Origin: Setoptus koraiensis
Taxonomy: Eukaryota > Arthropoda
Direction: 5' to 3'
DNA: 64,000 nucleotides
NCBI GenBank assembly: GCA_048013815.1
Contig: CM106585.1
Location: forward strand, 22,258,001-22,322,000
Shown: positions 29,244-38,583 of the stretch, piece after piece
Numbering within the stretch: position 1 is the first letter of the stretch
Layout: each line of letters begins with the position of its first letter
Position numbers and translations under genes: made by a program
Notes under the pieces: generated by a model
Database searches by the model: none
Seen by the model: the letters and a program-made list of their open reading frames with translations, nothing else
Told to the model about the DNA's origin: nothing

Positions 29244-31325
29244 CTATAATATCACATATTGAGCATAAAGCAATTGGCGAACTTTAAAATATTCAGGACA
29301 TAATGTCCCCTCCAAGTGTATCTTGCCACTTTCTCTTCTTCTAATTGCGACCTTCTCTTCGCAATAGAGAACTCCTCCAGAGAATTCAGCTTGAATGTTG
29401 TTGTTCATGAGAATTTGTTTGAAGTCTGACAGTTTGAGTTCATTGACAAATATTGCATTGTGTAGGGGAATTTGTTCTGCCGGTAACGCATCTAGAGAGG
29501 GTAGCAGCTCGGCAGTAGCAACGGGCTTTAGTTGGGATTTTTCTTCCGAGGGCTTTGCTTCGACATCAATCCAAGCAAGATCAACTCCGTTATAAGCTCT
29601 AACAAAATCTATTGAACTCATCAGGGCATCGCTAAGAGTCACTTGATAAATGTGATTTTCCGTTGTTACGTCCTCTGGTATACCTTTTTTGGGTATGAAC
29701 ACTTTGTCGCCCACATTGGCTTCGCATAGTTTTTTCAGTTTAAGAGATTCTTGTTCTGAGCCACGCACTAAGATGAGACGTCTAGGGCGGATTTTGCTGA
29801 TTAGATTTTTCACTGACTCGCCGTCGGCACGTCCCTCATAATCGAAAAAATAAATTTTAGCGTTCAAATCTAATGTTTGATTGATTTTAACACATTTCGT
29901 TGGCTTCACATGCGGTGTTTCTTCAATTTCTTCTTTTTGCTCATCGTTGTTGTCATCTGTTATGGCTGTAAAGAGAACAAAGTCTTCCGGCTTGATAATT
30001 TCACCGTAATCATCAAATTTTATTCTCTGCTCCACTGGCGCAGGAAACATGTACTGCTTTCTTTTTGATTGTTTGAAGAAATATACACCGGTTCCTCTTC
30101 TTCCATCTGTCATGAGATCGGACTCATCTTCGGACGAGTCAGGCGATTGACATTTGTTGTTGTTTACAGCTACCAGGGCCAGCTCACGAGCAATTTCCTC
30201 TTCTTTCAGCTCGACTCTTTGCCTGATTTCTAGCTCAATCTGTTTTGGCTTTAAGAGAACTTGGTGAGCTAATGTACCAGGACTACTTCTCTCTGTGAAG
30301 ATAATACAATTTTTTTCATCTGTGCACCACAATGTGAATAAGTCACGTGCAAACCCGCATTCTAGATCTGGTTGTGTAGCTAGGACTACCATGGGCTGGG
30401 GCAATAAAGCTAGATCCTGCAAGTTTTGTTTTAATTGTAGGTGTTTGAAACGGAATGGCGAGTCGCGCTTCTCTTCGAAAGTTTTTATAAACCTAGCGCT
30501 CATCCATTCAATAGTTGATCGCGCTATATCAATCACTTTGTTGGCGACATTGCTCACCATAGCTAGGGAATATGCTGAAAACTCTGGCTTGCTCCAGAGA
30601 TTATCTAGAAATAGTGACAGTTCTAAAACTCTCCCAGCTGTATCGGCCGCGATGAGAATATTACCGCCTCCCCTAAGTGTTTCTAAGATAGTTTTCTTTA
30701 TATCGTCATCGCGTTTACTTTGCTTCTTCTGGACATAGGAAGCGTTTGAGGCATCGGTTATGAGGAGACTTGGTCGTGATACGCCTTCCAAGACACAACG
30801 GTCAAGATGTTGCTCTTTAGTGTGATTAAAATCTACAGCATAGATTATGTCTTCTTCATCTTTGATTATCTTCCATATTGTGCCACCCAGCATATGACCT
30901 GCTCTAAGTGGCACAATAGAAAGTCCGTGGCCTTTTCCAGTGAGCTGTAGGCATTGATTATAACTCAAATTGGTGATTTTATCGAAGGCTTTCTCAATGT
31001 GCTCTTCATTGAATAAATCAAACTCTTCTCCATTCAATCGGGATAGCAATAGATCAGACATGAACATTCGTCCCATGAGGTTCACTGGCCTTGTCGCGTA
31101 AATAGGGCATGTGAGGCCACATTTTCCAACTAAGTAGGGCAAGGCTCCAAGATGAAATGGGTCAGGATATGTAATCAATACCGCATCCAAGTTCTTGATT
31201 GTATCTTCTGGAATGTCCGGTGCAGTAGCCTCATTCCATCCACAGTCGAGTAGACAGTTGAACTGGTCGATTTGCAAAAGGTAACATGGTCCACTGAGAG
31301 GTGTGAACTTAATAATAGATGTCAT
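29244..31325 (-). CDS. Cpsf2: Cleavage and polyadenylation specificity factor subunit 2 (CPSF-100)
   Basis: A single exon of 693 codons, collinear with animal CPSF2 from end to end (human about 782 aa). The N-terminal half is a metallo-beta-lactamase fold whose zinc-ligand motif has decayed (YPDPFHLGALPY in place of HxHxDH), as is normal for this non-catalytic partner of CPSF-73. It continues through the beta-CASP region (GHGLSIVPLRAGHMLGGTIWK, VLIADTAGR-like segment, ATQPDLECGFARDL). Further landmarks are FFKQSKRKQYMFPAP, DDYGEIIKPEDF and the conserved C-terminus GGVLYCEEKVAIRR. It acts in the nucleus in pre-mRNA 3' end processing. It is convergent with junctophilin, with 4 bp between stop codons. 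It is shorter than human mainly in the acidic linkers. The start ATG at 31325 agrees with the family N-terminus (MTSIIKFTPLSG). Confidence 0.97.
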   Translation of the reverse strand: MTSIIKFTPLSGPCYLLQIDQFNCLLDCGWNEATAPDIPEDTIKNLDAVLITYPDPFHLGALPYLVGKCGLTCPIYATRPVNLMGRMFMSDLLLSRLNGEEFDLFNEEHIEKAFDKITNLSYNQCLQLTGKGHGLSIVPLRAGHMLGGTIWKIIKDEEDIIYAVDFNHTKEQHLDRCVLEGVSRPSLLITDASNASYVQKKQSKRDDDIKKTILETLRGGGNILIAADTAGRVLELSLFLDNLWSKPEFSAYSLAMVSNVANKVIDIARSTIEWMSARFIKTFEEKRDSPFRFKHLQLKQNLQDLALLPQPMVVLATQPDLECGFARDLFTLWCTDEKNCIIFTERSSPGTLAHQVLLKPKQIELEIRQRVELKEEEIARELALVAVNNNKCQSPDSSEDESDLMTDGRRGTGVYFFKQSKRKQYMFPAPVEQRIKFDDYGEIIKPEDFVLFTAITDDNNDEQKEEIEETPHVKPTKCVKINQTLDLNAKIYFFDYEGRADGESVKNLISKIRPRRLILVRGSEQESLKLKKLCEANVGDKVFIPKKGIPEDVTTENHIYQVTLSDALMSSIDFVRAYNGVDLAWIDVEAKPSEEKSQLKPVATAELLPSLDALPAEQIPLHNAIFVNELKLSDFKQILMNNNIQAEFSGGVLYCEEKVAIRRRESGKIHLEGTLCPEYFKVRQLLYAQYVIL

Positions 31326-32023
31326 GTCTAGAGTGTTGAACTAATAAATAATGCTAATTCTCTCTTATGTCTGGATAGTGTAGATAACCGAGAGTATTTA
31401 CTATGATTCAGGCGATGTGATTTGGTTGTTGGATCAGATTTAAACTCATGCCTCCGAAAAAAGCGCGCCAAGTTCAAGCAGTCTTTTTGCCAATTTCACT
31501 TAGGACACTCCCTTCCAATTAGGGAGATCCTCTTGTTGCTCAATGCATTTGTGAACTAATCTAGCGTTGGGAGGTAAAGATTCTCCTCAGATAGCCGAGT
31601 GAGAAGAAAAACTTTTGTTTTCATATGGAAATTTTAGTATTTATCTGCTGTCCAGATTTACTTGTTGAATGGCAGGAATGGTATGAATTGAAAATCTTTA
31701 GATAGGTCTGAAATATATGGAGAAACGCCATTCATACAATAGAGGCGGTCGACGATGGTTTTGAAAAGCTACATTGTCACAAGAGGAGGACGGTTATCAA
31801 CCGTTAGTGGATGGCGAATCGAAGAACAGTTTTCTGCTAATACCGTTTGATAACGGTATCGAGAAAGAAAGGCAAATAAACTGAAGTTGTCCTTCAAATA
31901 AACATATTTGAGATACAATCAGGGAGTTTAGATTTAGCTAATTTTAAATATCTTTCTTATCTTTATCATCGTTTTATAATATTAGTAAAAGAATACGGAC
32001 GAAAGAGGTAGTAGTGGTTTGCT
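31326..32023. other. CPSF2 upstream / E2F downstream intergenic region
   Basis: About 700 bp between two minus-strand genes. It should contain the CPSF2 promoter (next to 31325) and the E2F 3' UTR (next to 32024). AGCGCGCCAAG at 31462-31472 resembles an E2F-type site read on the minus strand (CTTGGCGCGC), about 140 bp upstream of the CPSF2 start. No TATA box or clear AATAAA for E2F was seen. Confidence 0.5.
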
Positions 32024-33217
32024 TTAACTTGACAATAGTGTGTTGTCATCAAATATGGACGATATAGTTTCAGTTTCATCTAATGCAAATATGTAATGCT
32101 CTTCTCGGTCATTGTTGAAAGGAAGATACTTAGACAGCATGTTATCGGGCTCATGGTGCTGCTGATGGTGACGATGGTGCGTGTTGGTGTTGTTATTGTT
32201 GTTGATGTGCAAATCTATGGCTGACGATAATGTGGGATCATTGGCAGACAAGGCAGAATTGGGCTCATTATCACTGAGGCCAGGAGTAGCGCTATATAAA
32301 TTATTGTTGTTGTTACTAAGATGTCGATGATTGTGATGATGCGAGGCATAGTTGTGGGCGTGCTGCGAGTAGTCGGTTATTTGATCATCGTAATTTACGT
32401 TTAAATTATTGTTATTATTATTATTATTATGATTATTACTGTAAGTGGAAGAGGAATGATAATGCTGATGGTGGTGCTGATAATGATGCGATGTGGAATA
32501 GTCATTTGGACATAGATAAACCTCAATTTCACCACTTTCGCTTTTCATCCAAATTTGTAAATTTTCATTGACTTCTAATCTAGTGTTTGGTGGCGCTTTG
32601 ACAGCTATGACTGTTTGATCAATAAAGAATTGTTTGACATCATGATAGGTTACAAAAGCCTGTTCGCTACACAGGTCAGTATTAATTTGTTGCTCTAGCA
32701 GCTTGATTTTCTCCTCCAACATTTGATCTGTTTGTTGTAGAGCCTTTAATTCCATCATTTGTTTAGCTTGTATATCGACCGGTTGCAATTGTTTTGTTAG
32801 CGATGTTAGTGGTAAATTGTGTGGCATTAAAGCACCAAAGGGCGTATTGTTTGGCTGTAATTGTATTTGAGAGGCCAGACTAATGTGAGTGGTCTTTTGG
32901 ATGGTGCTCTTTGAGATCTTTTGCAACAAACCAATGCCCTCCAATACATTTGTAATATCATAGATTCGTCTTTTTTTAACATCTAAAACTTTTGAGGCGT
33001 TATTAAGATCAATCATACCATTTGGAGTTCTCTCTAGCAAGTCGATGAAGCGTTCAGTGAGGTCTGTGAGGGTATTTTTGTGCCTGTTGCTATTACTAGT
33101 GATGCTGTGTTGGCTGGAGCTGGCAGCCCCCAGGGAGTGGTTGCTCTGTTGCGAGGCCGGCTGGCTGGAACTGGGCATCGCCTGGTAGAAGACTGGCTGT
33201 GAGGTGGTGGCCATCAT
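32024..33217 (-). CDS. E2f: E2F transcription factor, E2F4/5 type
   Basis: A single exon of 397 codons. Residues 46-110 form the winged-helix E2F DNA-binding domain with the hallmark [16 protein letters not shown], which contacts TTTSSCGC sites with a DP partner. Residues about 147-180 are a coiled coil ([20 protein letters not shown]), and 182-238 a marked box ([10 protein letters not shown]...EVYLCPND). A His/Asn/Ser-rich linker of about 130 residues follows. The C-terminus ([17 protein letters not shown]) matches the short pocket-protein-binding and transactivation motif of E2F4/5. There is no cyclin-A-binding N-terminal domain, which also points to the E2F4/5 (repressor) class. It acts in the nucleus to control G1/S genes with an Rb-family protein. 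Two adjacent ATGs (33217 and 33214) could each serve as start. Confidence 0.95.
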   Translation of the reverse strand: MMATTSQPVFYQAMPSSSQPASQQSNHSLGAASSSQHSITSNSNRHKNTLTDLTERFIDLLERTPNGMIDLNNASKVLDVKKRRIYDITNVLEGIGLLQKISKSTIQKTTHISLASQIQLQPNNTPFGALMPHNLPLTSLTKQLQPVDIQAKQMMELKALQQTDQMLEEKIKLLEQQINTDLCSEQAFVTYHDVKQFFIDQTVIAVKAPPNTRLEVNENLQIWMKSESGEIEVYLCPNDYSTSHHYQHHHQHYHSSSTYSNNHNNNNNNNNLNVNYDDQITDYSQHAHNYASHHHNHRHLSNNNNNLYSATPGLSDNEPNSALSANDPTLSSAIDLHINNNNNTNTHHRHHQQHHEPDNMLSKYLPFNNDREEHYIFALDETETISSIFDDNTLLSS

Positions 33218-34350
33218 GATTGTGTAAAATTAATCGTTGTTGTATTGTAAATAATGTGTGATAATAATATCGAGACGATGATATGATCTCTCAATCGAGC
33301 GTTGCAATTGTTCGAGTTGCGAGTCTCTGCGGTGCGGGCCGGGCCGGGCCGATCTTTGTGGATTGGTTCGGGGGGGGGGGGCTGGAAATTAGAATAGCAA
33401 GTGCAAGGTTACAGGGTGAGGCTGTCGAGAGGAGCAAGGGGTCTGCGGATAGAGAGTTAAAATGACAATTGATCGAACAATGTTGCTATCAGACGGTCAT
33501 GACACTGTTATCACACTAGTGGGGCCTTTAATAACGAAACAATGCGTGCTCGCCCGTTGGTTCCTTTAAATGGTTGTTGTTCGATTGGAATAAATCCGAG
33601 CGATAGTAAAATGATTGCTGTTTGTTTGTTTGTCTGTCTGTCTGTCTGCTTTATATCTCTCTCTCATTCTGTGTCGTTTCTAACATGTCGGTGCCCGTCG
33701 CTCACTCTCTCGCTTTGTGTGTCTGTCCGTTTGTCTGCGTATGTTATTATTCATCTATCTACTTTATGTTGTATACTAACACTAGCGATATTGCTATTAC
33801 TATTAGTATTAGTATTACCACTGGTATTATTATTACTATATGCTAGCGAGTCTATTCGGTCGTCTTCATTCCTTTCGTTTTTGTCTATCTACGCTCTATA
33901 GCGTATTCTACACACTATAGAATATCTATAGTGTTTGTCAGTCTGTCTGTCTGTCTGTGTGTGTCGGTCTGCCTGCCTGCCCGACTGTCTGTTTCAGGAT
34001 TGGCATCAACAACAGTGTGTGTGTCGGTGTGTATCTGACGACGAGCCAGTCTGTGTGTTCTATACTCTTGAAAACGAACACGCACACACACACACACACA
34101 TTTCATTGCTGGTGCACTCTATATGGACACACGCATTTGAGAGCAATGTTATTGCTACATCATGTACCATTAACATTGCCACTGTGTTAAATGACTAACG
34201 CACTCTGCCCGCAACAACGCAGCGAAATATTTTTAAACGCCGAACCAAATACTGAACCAAATTCAACACAACCAAACCAAACCGAACCAACCAACAAACG
34301 AACAAAACCTACCTTCATTACATTCCCCTCTGTGCGTATGCTATGTGAAC

Positions 34351-34381
<31 letters not shown>

Positions 34382-35277
34382 ACTTTCAACACAGTGGAGA
34401 AAGTTCTCTGAACACGCTTTGTGTGCTTCCAACTGGGCGCCAATATTCCAAATCAGCTGATGGCGGTACGTTCGTCTCTTTAAGCACTTGCCATTCCTTG
34501 TGCGTCTGTAGCCATTATTGTCTTGCTTTGTCTAGCATGCTGGCGCATGCGCACCGCCTCACTTCCAACGTGTGCTCGTCTCTTATTGGAATAGTTTCAC
34601 ACTAACAGTTAGCGACTAGCATGGTGTTACTGTATCACTGGCTATACTGCCAATTCTGCATACATTATCCAATGCACTTACAGGCGCCTGTAACTTACAG
34701 CGCTTTCCCTCAAAATCGGACAGGGGTGCTGGCATTTTGGTTCTGGAATGCTCGATTGAATCAAAATAAAAAATCAATTCAACACGACACACTCTTCAGC
34801 CTCGCCAGCCCGCTGCGCCCCTGGCGGACGAATTATAGGAACTGTAGGAACATTGAAAAGAGAGCAACGCGTGTTATTGTTGTACAGCTTGTTGTGATAC
34901 TTGTTGCTTTGAATCTTATTTTGTTTCACACTGTATAGGGGTACCAGCACCAAATGACAAAGGCACAGAGGCACCTGTGCAGCACAGTGGCACAGAACAC
35001 GCGCTGCAAAAAGACAGCACTCCTTGCACCCAGTCCACAACGTACACAGCCAGACTGCTGTTGTTGATGTCGCACGGTGTGATTGTGCACACTTTGTGCT
35101 TGAGTCGCTTCCACTGTGCATCTGAGAAAATGCACCGTGTATGACAGCGTGGCATTATCTACAGGAACTTGGTCATTTGCTCCTCACACCCTGTACCGTT
35201 GGTTAACACGTACACTACATACGTTGTGAGTACAAGATGAGATAGAGTTACTGTTGTCACACTGTATTTCGACCTAG
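33218..35277. other. Intergenic region upstream of E2F, rich in simple repeats
   Basis: No gene is recognised. The first 200 bp upstream of the E2F start contain a GGGCC triplet repeat and a run of 12 G at 33370-33381. CT/GT-rich tracts follow (33625-33735, 33930-34035), then CA runs at 34083-34100 and 34351-34381. Short open frames here consist of Cys/Val/His/Thr repeats from these tracts. Confidence 0.6.
33370..33381. repeat. G12 homopolymer with nearby GGGCC repeats
   Basis: Twelve consecutive G, 150 bp upstream of the E2F start codon, with GGGCCGGGCCGGGCC about 35 bp to its left. The G blocks could form a quadruplex on the plus strand. The exact length may be unreliable in an assembly. 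Confidence 0.85.
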
Positions 35278-35984
35278 GAGAGGGGTTGTCCCATTTCGAG
35301 TCAGTTTCAATTTGGGTCTCCGATCTTCAAAATTAGGTTACTATTGGACGGGTCTCCCTCAGGTGAACCCAGGAATCTGGTTCATTTCTGCTTCCGGTTT
35401 GTCGTTCCCAAGCCGCGCCCTTCTCTCGCGCAATTTTTACCTCTGGTTTTTACTGTGAAATGTGTTTATGTTCGAGCTGACCTCTTTATGAGGAACTATA
35501 GAACAAAAAAAAAGCAAGAAAAGTCGCATAGTCTGGCAGAAAATCAAAAAAAAAACTACGATCTAGCTTGGGAATTAGGACCACAATTTTCTCGTACATG
35601 CGCCATGTATTATGAGAGCAACGTATCGTTTTATGAGACCTTTTATAAACTAGTGCGCTTGTACGCCTATTTAACAAAATACTTCGATCGATTTTGTCAA
35701 TGATTTTGTTACATGCACAAAAGCAAACGACTTGTCATCTAAATCAATATCTAATTCCAAACGACTTGATCAACAGGTGTAAGTAGGCGAAATGATGAAG
35801 AATTGATCGCCAATGATCTGCTCAGATATTCACTATTTTGTGAAAAACCGCGAAAAAGGGCGTAGCTTGTGAACGTCAAACAGGAAACAGAAATAGATTC
35901 CTAAAAATAAAGAGACCTCTCTAACCATATTTTTGGAAATTGAAGACCCAAATAAAAACGCCTCAAAATGGGGCAACCCTCATG
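35278..35984. mobile_element. Long inverted-repeat element (MITE- or foldback-like)
   Basis: The arms 35278-35440 and 35842-35984 are imperfect inverted copies of each other. They start GAGGGGTTGTCCCATTT on the left and, read from the right end inward, GAGGGTTGCCCCATTT. They stay alignable for about 150 bp, sharing for example ATTTCTG...GTTTG.CGTTC.CAAGC..CGCCCTT. The centre is about 400 bp and encodes no recognisable transposase. A 119-codon frame crossing the left arm matches nothing I know. Target-site duplications are not clear. The element lies within about 12 bp of the lipase gene fragment at 35996-36309. A non-autonomous DNA transposon is the simplest reading. Family assignment is open. 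Confidence 0.65.
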
Positions 35985-35995
35985 ATTCCGATTTT

Positions 35996-36309
35996 CTGAC
36001 ATTCTTTCTGTTAAGTTTGTAAGCTTGGTCCACCTAGCTAATAAGGTCTAGAATAGGCCAATTGATTGGTAAACTTTTTTTTAGTCGAGTCACATCCTCT
36101 GGGATACTTAAGTAATCGTTGGCGCCGGATATGATTGCGATCGACGGGCACTTTATCCTAGAAAGATCATATTCTGGCGGCTGGGTCATGTTGTAAGCTC
36201 TCAAATTATCCTCCTCATTCATATAGTCATATCTTGTGAACTAACCCTTGTAGAAGAGTTGTGCCAATTGCAAAAGTGAGTTCAAACTGGACAGTCGCAG
36301 AAGATGATG
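35996..36309 (-). pseudogene. Decayed acid-lipase 3' fragment, inverted copy of the gene at 36.8-38.3 kb
   Basis: Read on the minus strand this matches lipase positions about 37882-38271. It has three zones. The 5' part (36242-36309) differs at about 6 of 72 bases. A 180-bp core (36062-36241, matching 37948-38127) differs at only one base and keeps MNEEDNLRAYNMTQPPEYDL with the GANDYL acid-residue motif. The 3' part is clearly diverged and lacks about 85 bp of the lipase, including the catalytic-His motif, but still matches AAGCTTACAAAC and the following 25 bp. It has no nucleophile region and no full reading frame. The mosaic suggests an old paralog remnant partly overwritten by gene conversion. 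The alternative is a more recent inverted duplication followed by uneven decay. Confidence 0.85.
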
Positions 36310-36747
36310 TCACTTTAGAGGACTTTTGATAACATGGTGTGGGCCATTTGTTTTGTCTTATGGAGATTTCCTTTCGATTGGTAGTGATAAGTTTGAGATG
36401 AAGACGAGTCACGTGACGTTCAAATGGATAGTATTTGTCAAGATCAAGCACACGAGACCGTCGTGAATCACGATTTCCAGGATTAGTCATCATCAAACAG
36501 ATGATAGATGATAACTAGTAATTGTTGGTCAAGGGTAAATGCTAGGGATTTTGGCGGTTTTTAATTGATCGTGATTGATATTTGGTGGTAGTGGCAGATT
36601 CGTGTCAGTTCACACATAGGTCAAAAGTTTGAAGTGATGTCGAGACACGCGACATTGTTGAGAAGGGTTATATTCATCTGGAACACTCAATCTCGAGCAC
36701 AATAACAATTTGCAGGACAATTTTGGTGCAAAAGCTGGCACAGAAAG
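36310..36747. other. Intergenic region between lipase fragment and lipase promoter
   Basis: About 440 bp without a recognisable gene. I could not align it convincingly with the body of the lipase, so the upstream part of the decayed copy is either lost or beyond recognition. Confidence 0.5.
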
Positions 36748-36784
36748 TATATAAGAAGTGTCAGTGCTCCGAGCTTGATCATTG
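36748..36784 (+). promoter_or_regulatory. TATA box and initiator of the lipase gene
   Basis: TATATAAG at 36748-36755 is followed, at normal spacing, by an initiator-like TCATTG at 36779-36784 with a likely start at A36781. That leaves a 5' leader of about 28 nt before the ATG at 36809. This is the clearest core promoter in the window. Confidence 0.7.
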
Positions 36785-36808
36785 AGATTACTATTTGGGT
36801 CGATCACC

Positions 36809-38302
36809 ATGGCCAAGATGTATGCCAAGTTTTTATTGATATTTCAATATATCCTTATCCTTGGCTGTCATCACATGGTTAGATGCGGCCTAATTGACGA
36901 CTATCAACTAATAAAACAGTATGCCGACACTAGCAATGATCATCTCGCTCAAGCTAACACTCAGGACTTAATTACTAAAGCGGGATTCAAGTATGAGATT
37001 CACTACGCCACCAGCACAGACGGTTACGTTTTACAATTGATAAGACTAATCAACCCATTAGTTGACCGTAAAAATTTGAGATATCTACCTGTTTTAGTTC
37101 ATCATGGTCAGACATTGTGTTCGGCGACTTTTGTGCAACAGTCGAATAATAGACACTTTCCCATGCCATATCCCCCTGTAACAGCTAACGCCTCAAATCA
37201 CTCGACAAGCGAGCGCTATCCCAATCCTCATCATCAAGGCCATTACGTTAAGATGTCATCAAAAGAGTTTAGAATATCACATCGCGTCGACAATAGCTCA
37301 CTGGGCGGGCATAGATCAAGTAAGCGGGCCCTTGCTCTAGCTTTAAGCAATGAAGGCCACGATGTTTGGTTGTTAAGCTCTAGAGGTGTGGATGCCAACA
37401 CGAGAATAGTGGACCGTGGAAAGCCGCAAAAAATACAGATTAACAAATATTGGTCATTCGGTCAAGACGAACAAGCGCTGAAAGATCTACCTTCACAAAT
37501 CGACAAGGTTCTGGAGATAACCAGAAGGAAGAAACTCAATTACATTGGATATTCACAAAGTACCACAATCATGTTTGCCTTGTTATCTTGGCGCCCGGAA
37601 ACTGCCAACAAGGTACACACTTTCGTCGCTATATCCCCCATTGTCTTCATGGACCACATCAAAGGTTTACTTCAGCCACCATTCCACTTGATAGCGCCGA
37701 TGGTACCAAAAATAAACTTTCCACTCCTTGGTCCCGACTTCATCGCCGATACCCTAAGATTTGCACTTTTAGCTTTCTGTGGCGACCCTACAATTAGGTA
37801 CACAGTTTGCTCGTCAGGTTTAAACTTGTTTTTGGGTTATAGTCCTTTTATGCAGACAAATCTGGAACTACCAATACTGGGTCATCTTTTGCAACTCTCC
37901 AGTTTGAACTCACTTTTGCAATTGGCACAATTCTCCTACAAGGGTAAGTTCACAAGATATGACTATATGAATGAGGAGGATAATTTGAGAGCTTACAACA
38001 TGACCCAGCCGCCAGAATATGATCTTTCTAGGATAAAGTGCCCGTCGATCGCAATCATATCCGGCGCCAACGATTACTTAAGTACCCCAGAGGATGTGAC
38101 TCGACTAAAAAAAAGTTTACCAATCAAGCCAGTTCTCGATTTGGAAGTGCCCGACTATAATCATCTTGATTTATCGGCAGCACGAGATATAGACATCCAG
38201 GTAAATCAGCCTATTTTAGACCTTCTCAATAAAGTTGACCAAGCTTACAAACCTGATGGAAAGATTGTCAGAGTACGACGACACCCAGTTTTTGTTTATT
38301 AG
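36809..38302 (+). CDS. Secreted acid (gastric/lysosomal-type) lipase
   Basis: A single exon of 497 codons from an ATG in strong context (CACCATGG). Residues about 4-24 form a signal peptide. The AB-hydrolase-associated lipase segment is at about 50-85 (TKAGFKYEIHYATSTDGYVLQLIRL) and an oxyanion region HHGQTLCSATF at about 105. Catalytic residues are Ser249 in GYSQST, Asp422 in SGANDYL and His452 in PDYNHLDL. Family members usually have GHSQGT, so the second Gly of GxSxG is Ser here. There is also a His/Asn/Ser-rich insertion of about 60 residues between the oxyanion region and the helix before the nucleophile. Animal relatives hydrolyse triacylglycerols or steryl esters in gut or lysosome. 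Activity of this protein is uncertain because of the altered elbow. AATAAA follows at 38323. Confidence 0.92.
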   Translation: MAKMYAKFLLIFQYILILGCHHMVRCGLIDDYQLIKQYADTSNDHLAQANTQDLITKAGFKYEIHYATSTDGYVLQLIRLINPLVDRKNLRYLPVLVHHGQTLCSATFVQQSNNRHFPMPYPPVTANASNHSTSERYPNPHHQGHYVKMSSKEFRISHRVDNSSLGGHRSSKRALALALSNEGHDVWLLSSRGVDANTRIVDRGKPQKIQINKYWSFGQDEQALKDLPSQIDKVLEITRRKKLNYIGYSQSTTIMFALLSWRPETANKVHTFVAISPIVFMDHIKGLLQPPFHLIAPMVPKINFPLLGPDFIADTLRFALLAFCGDPTIRYTVCSSGLNLFLGYSPFMQTNLELPILGHLLQLSSLNSLLQLAQFSYKGKFTRYDYMNEEDNLRAYNMTQPPEYDLSRIKCPSIAIISGANDYLSTPEDVTRLKKSLPIKPVLDLEVPDYNHLDLSAARDIDIQVNQPILDLLNKVDQAYKPDGKIVRVRRHPVFVY

Positions 38303-38322
38303 GTGCACATTATATTATAAGC

Positions 38323-38328
38323 AATAAA
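38323..38328 (+). terminator. Lipase poly(A) signal AATAAA
   Basis: A canonical hexamer 21 nt after the lipase stop codon. It is the only AATAAA directly downstream on this strand before the convergent DCAF1 gene. Confidence 0.75.
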
Positions 38329-38583
38329 AACTATGCCGTCAGTAGGCACAATCAGATGGAGGTTTTTAGAGGAACACACTCAACACATTGTTATTGACTG
38401 TTCGCGACGATACAAGATATTTAAAATAATATACATATTTATACATTATACGCATAAATGAAATTAAACAGTGATAGACCAACTGAATTTAACTTTTATT
38501 TATTTACAAATTAATGGGTGAAGGCTGTCTCATGACGGTAAAGACTTTTCCTCTCAATCAATTATTTAGCCCATACTCAAAAA

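Noticed and set aside
35344-35703. 119-codon open frame with Lys/Tyr/Phe-rich text
   Set aside because: It spans the left arm and centre of the inverted-repeat element and resembles no transposase or other family.
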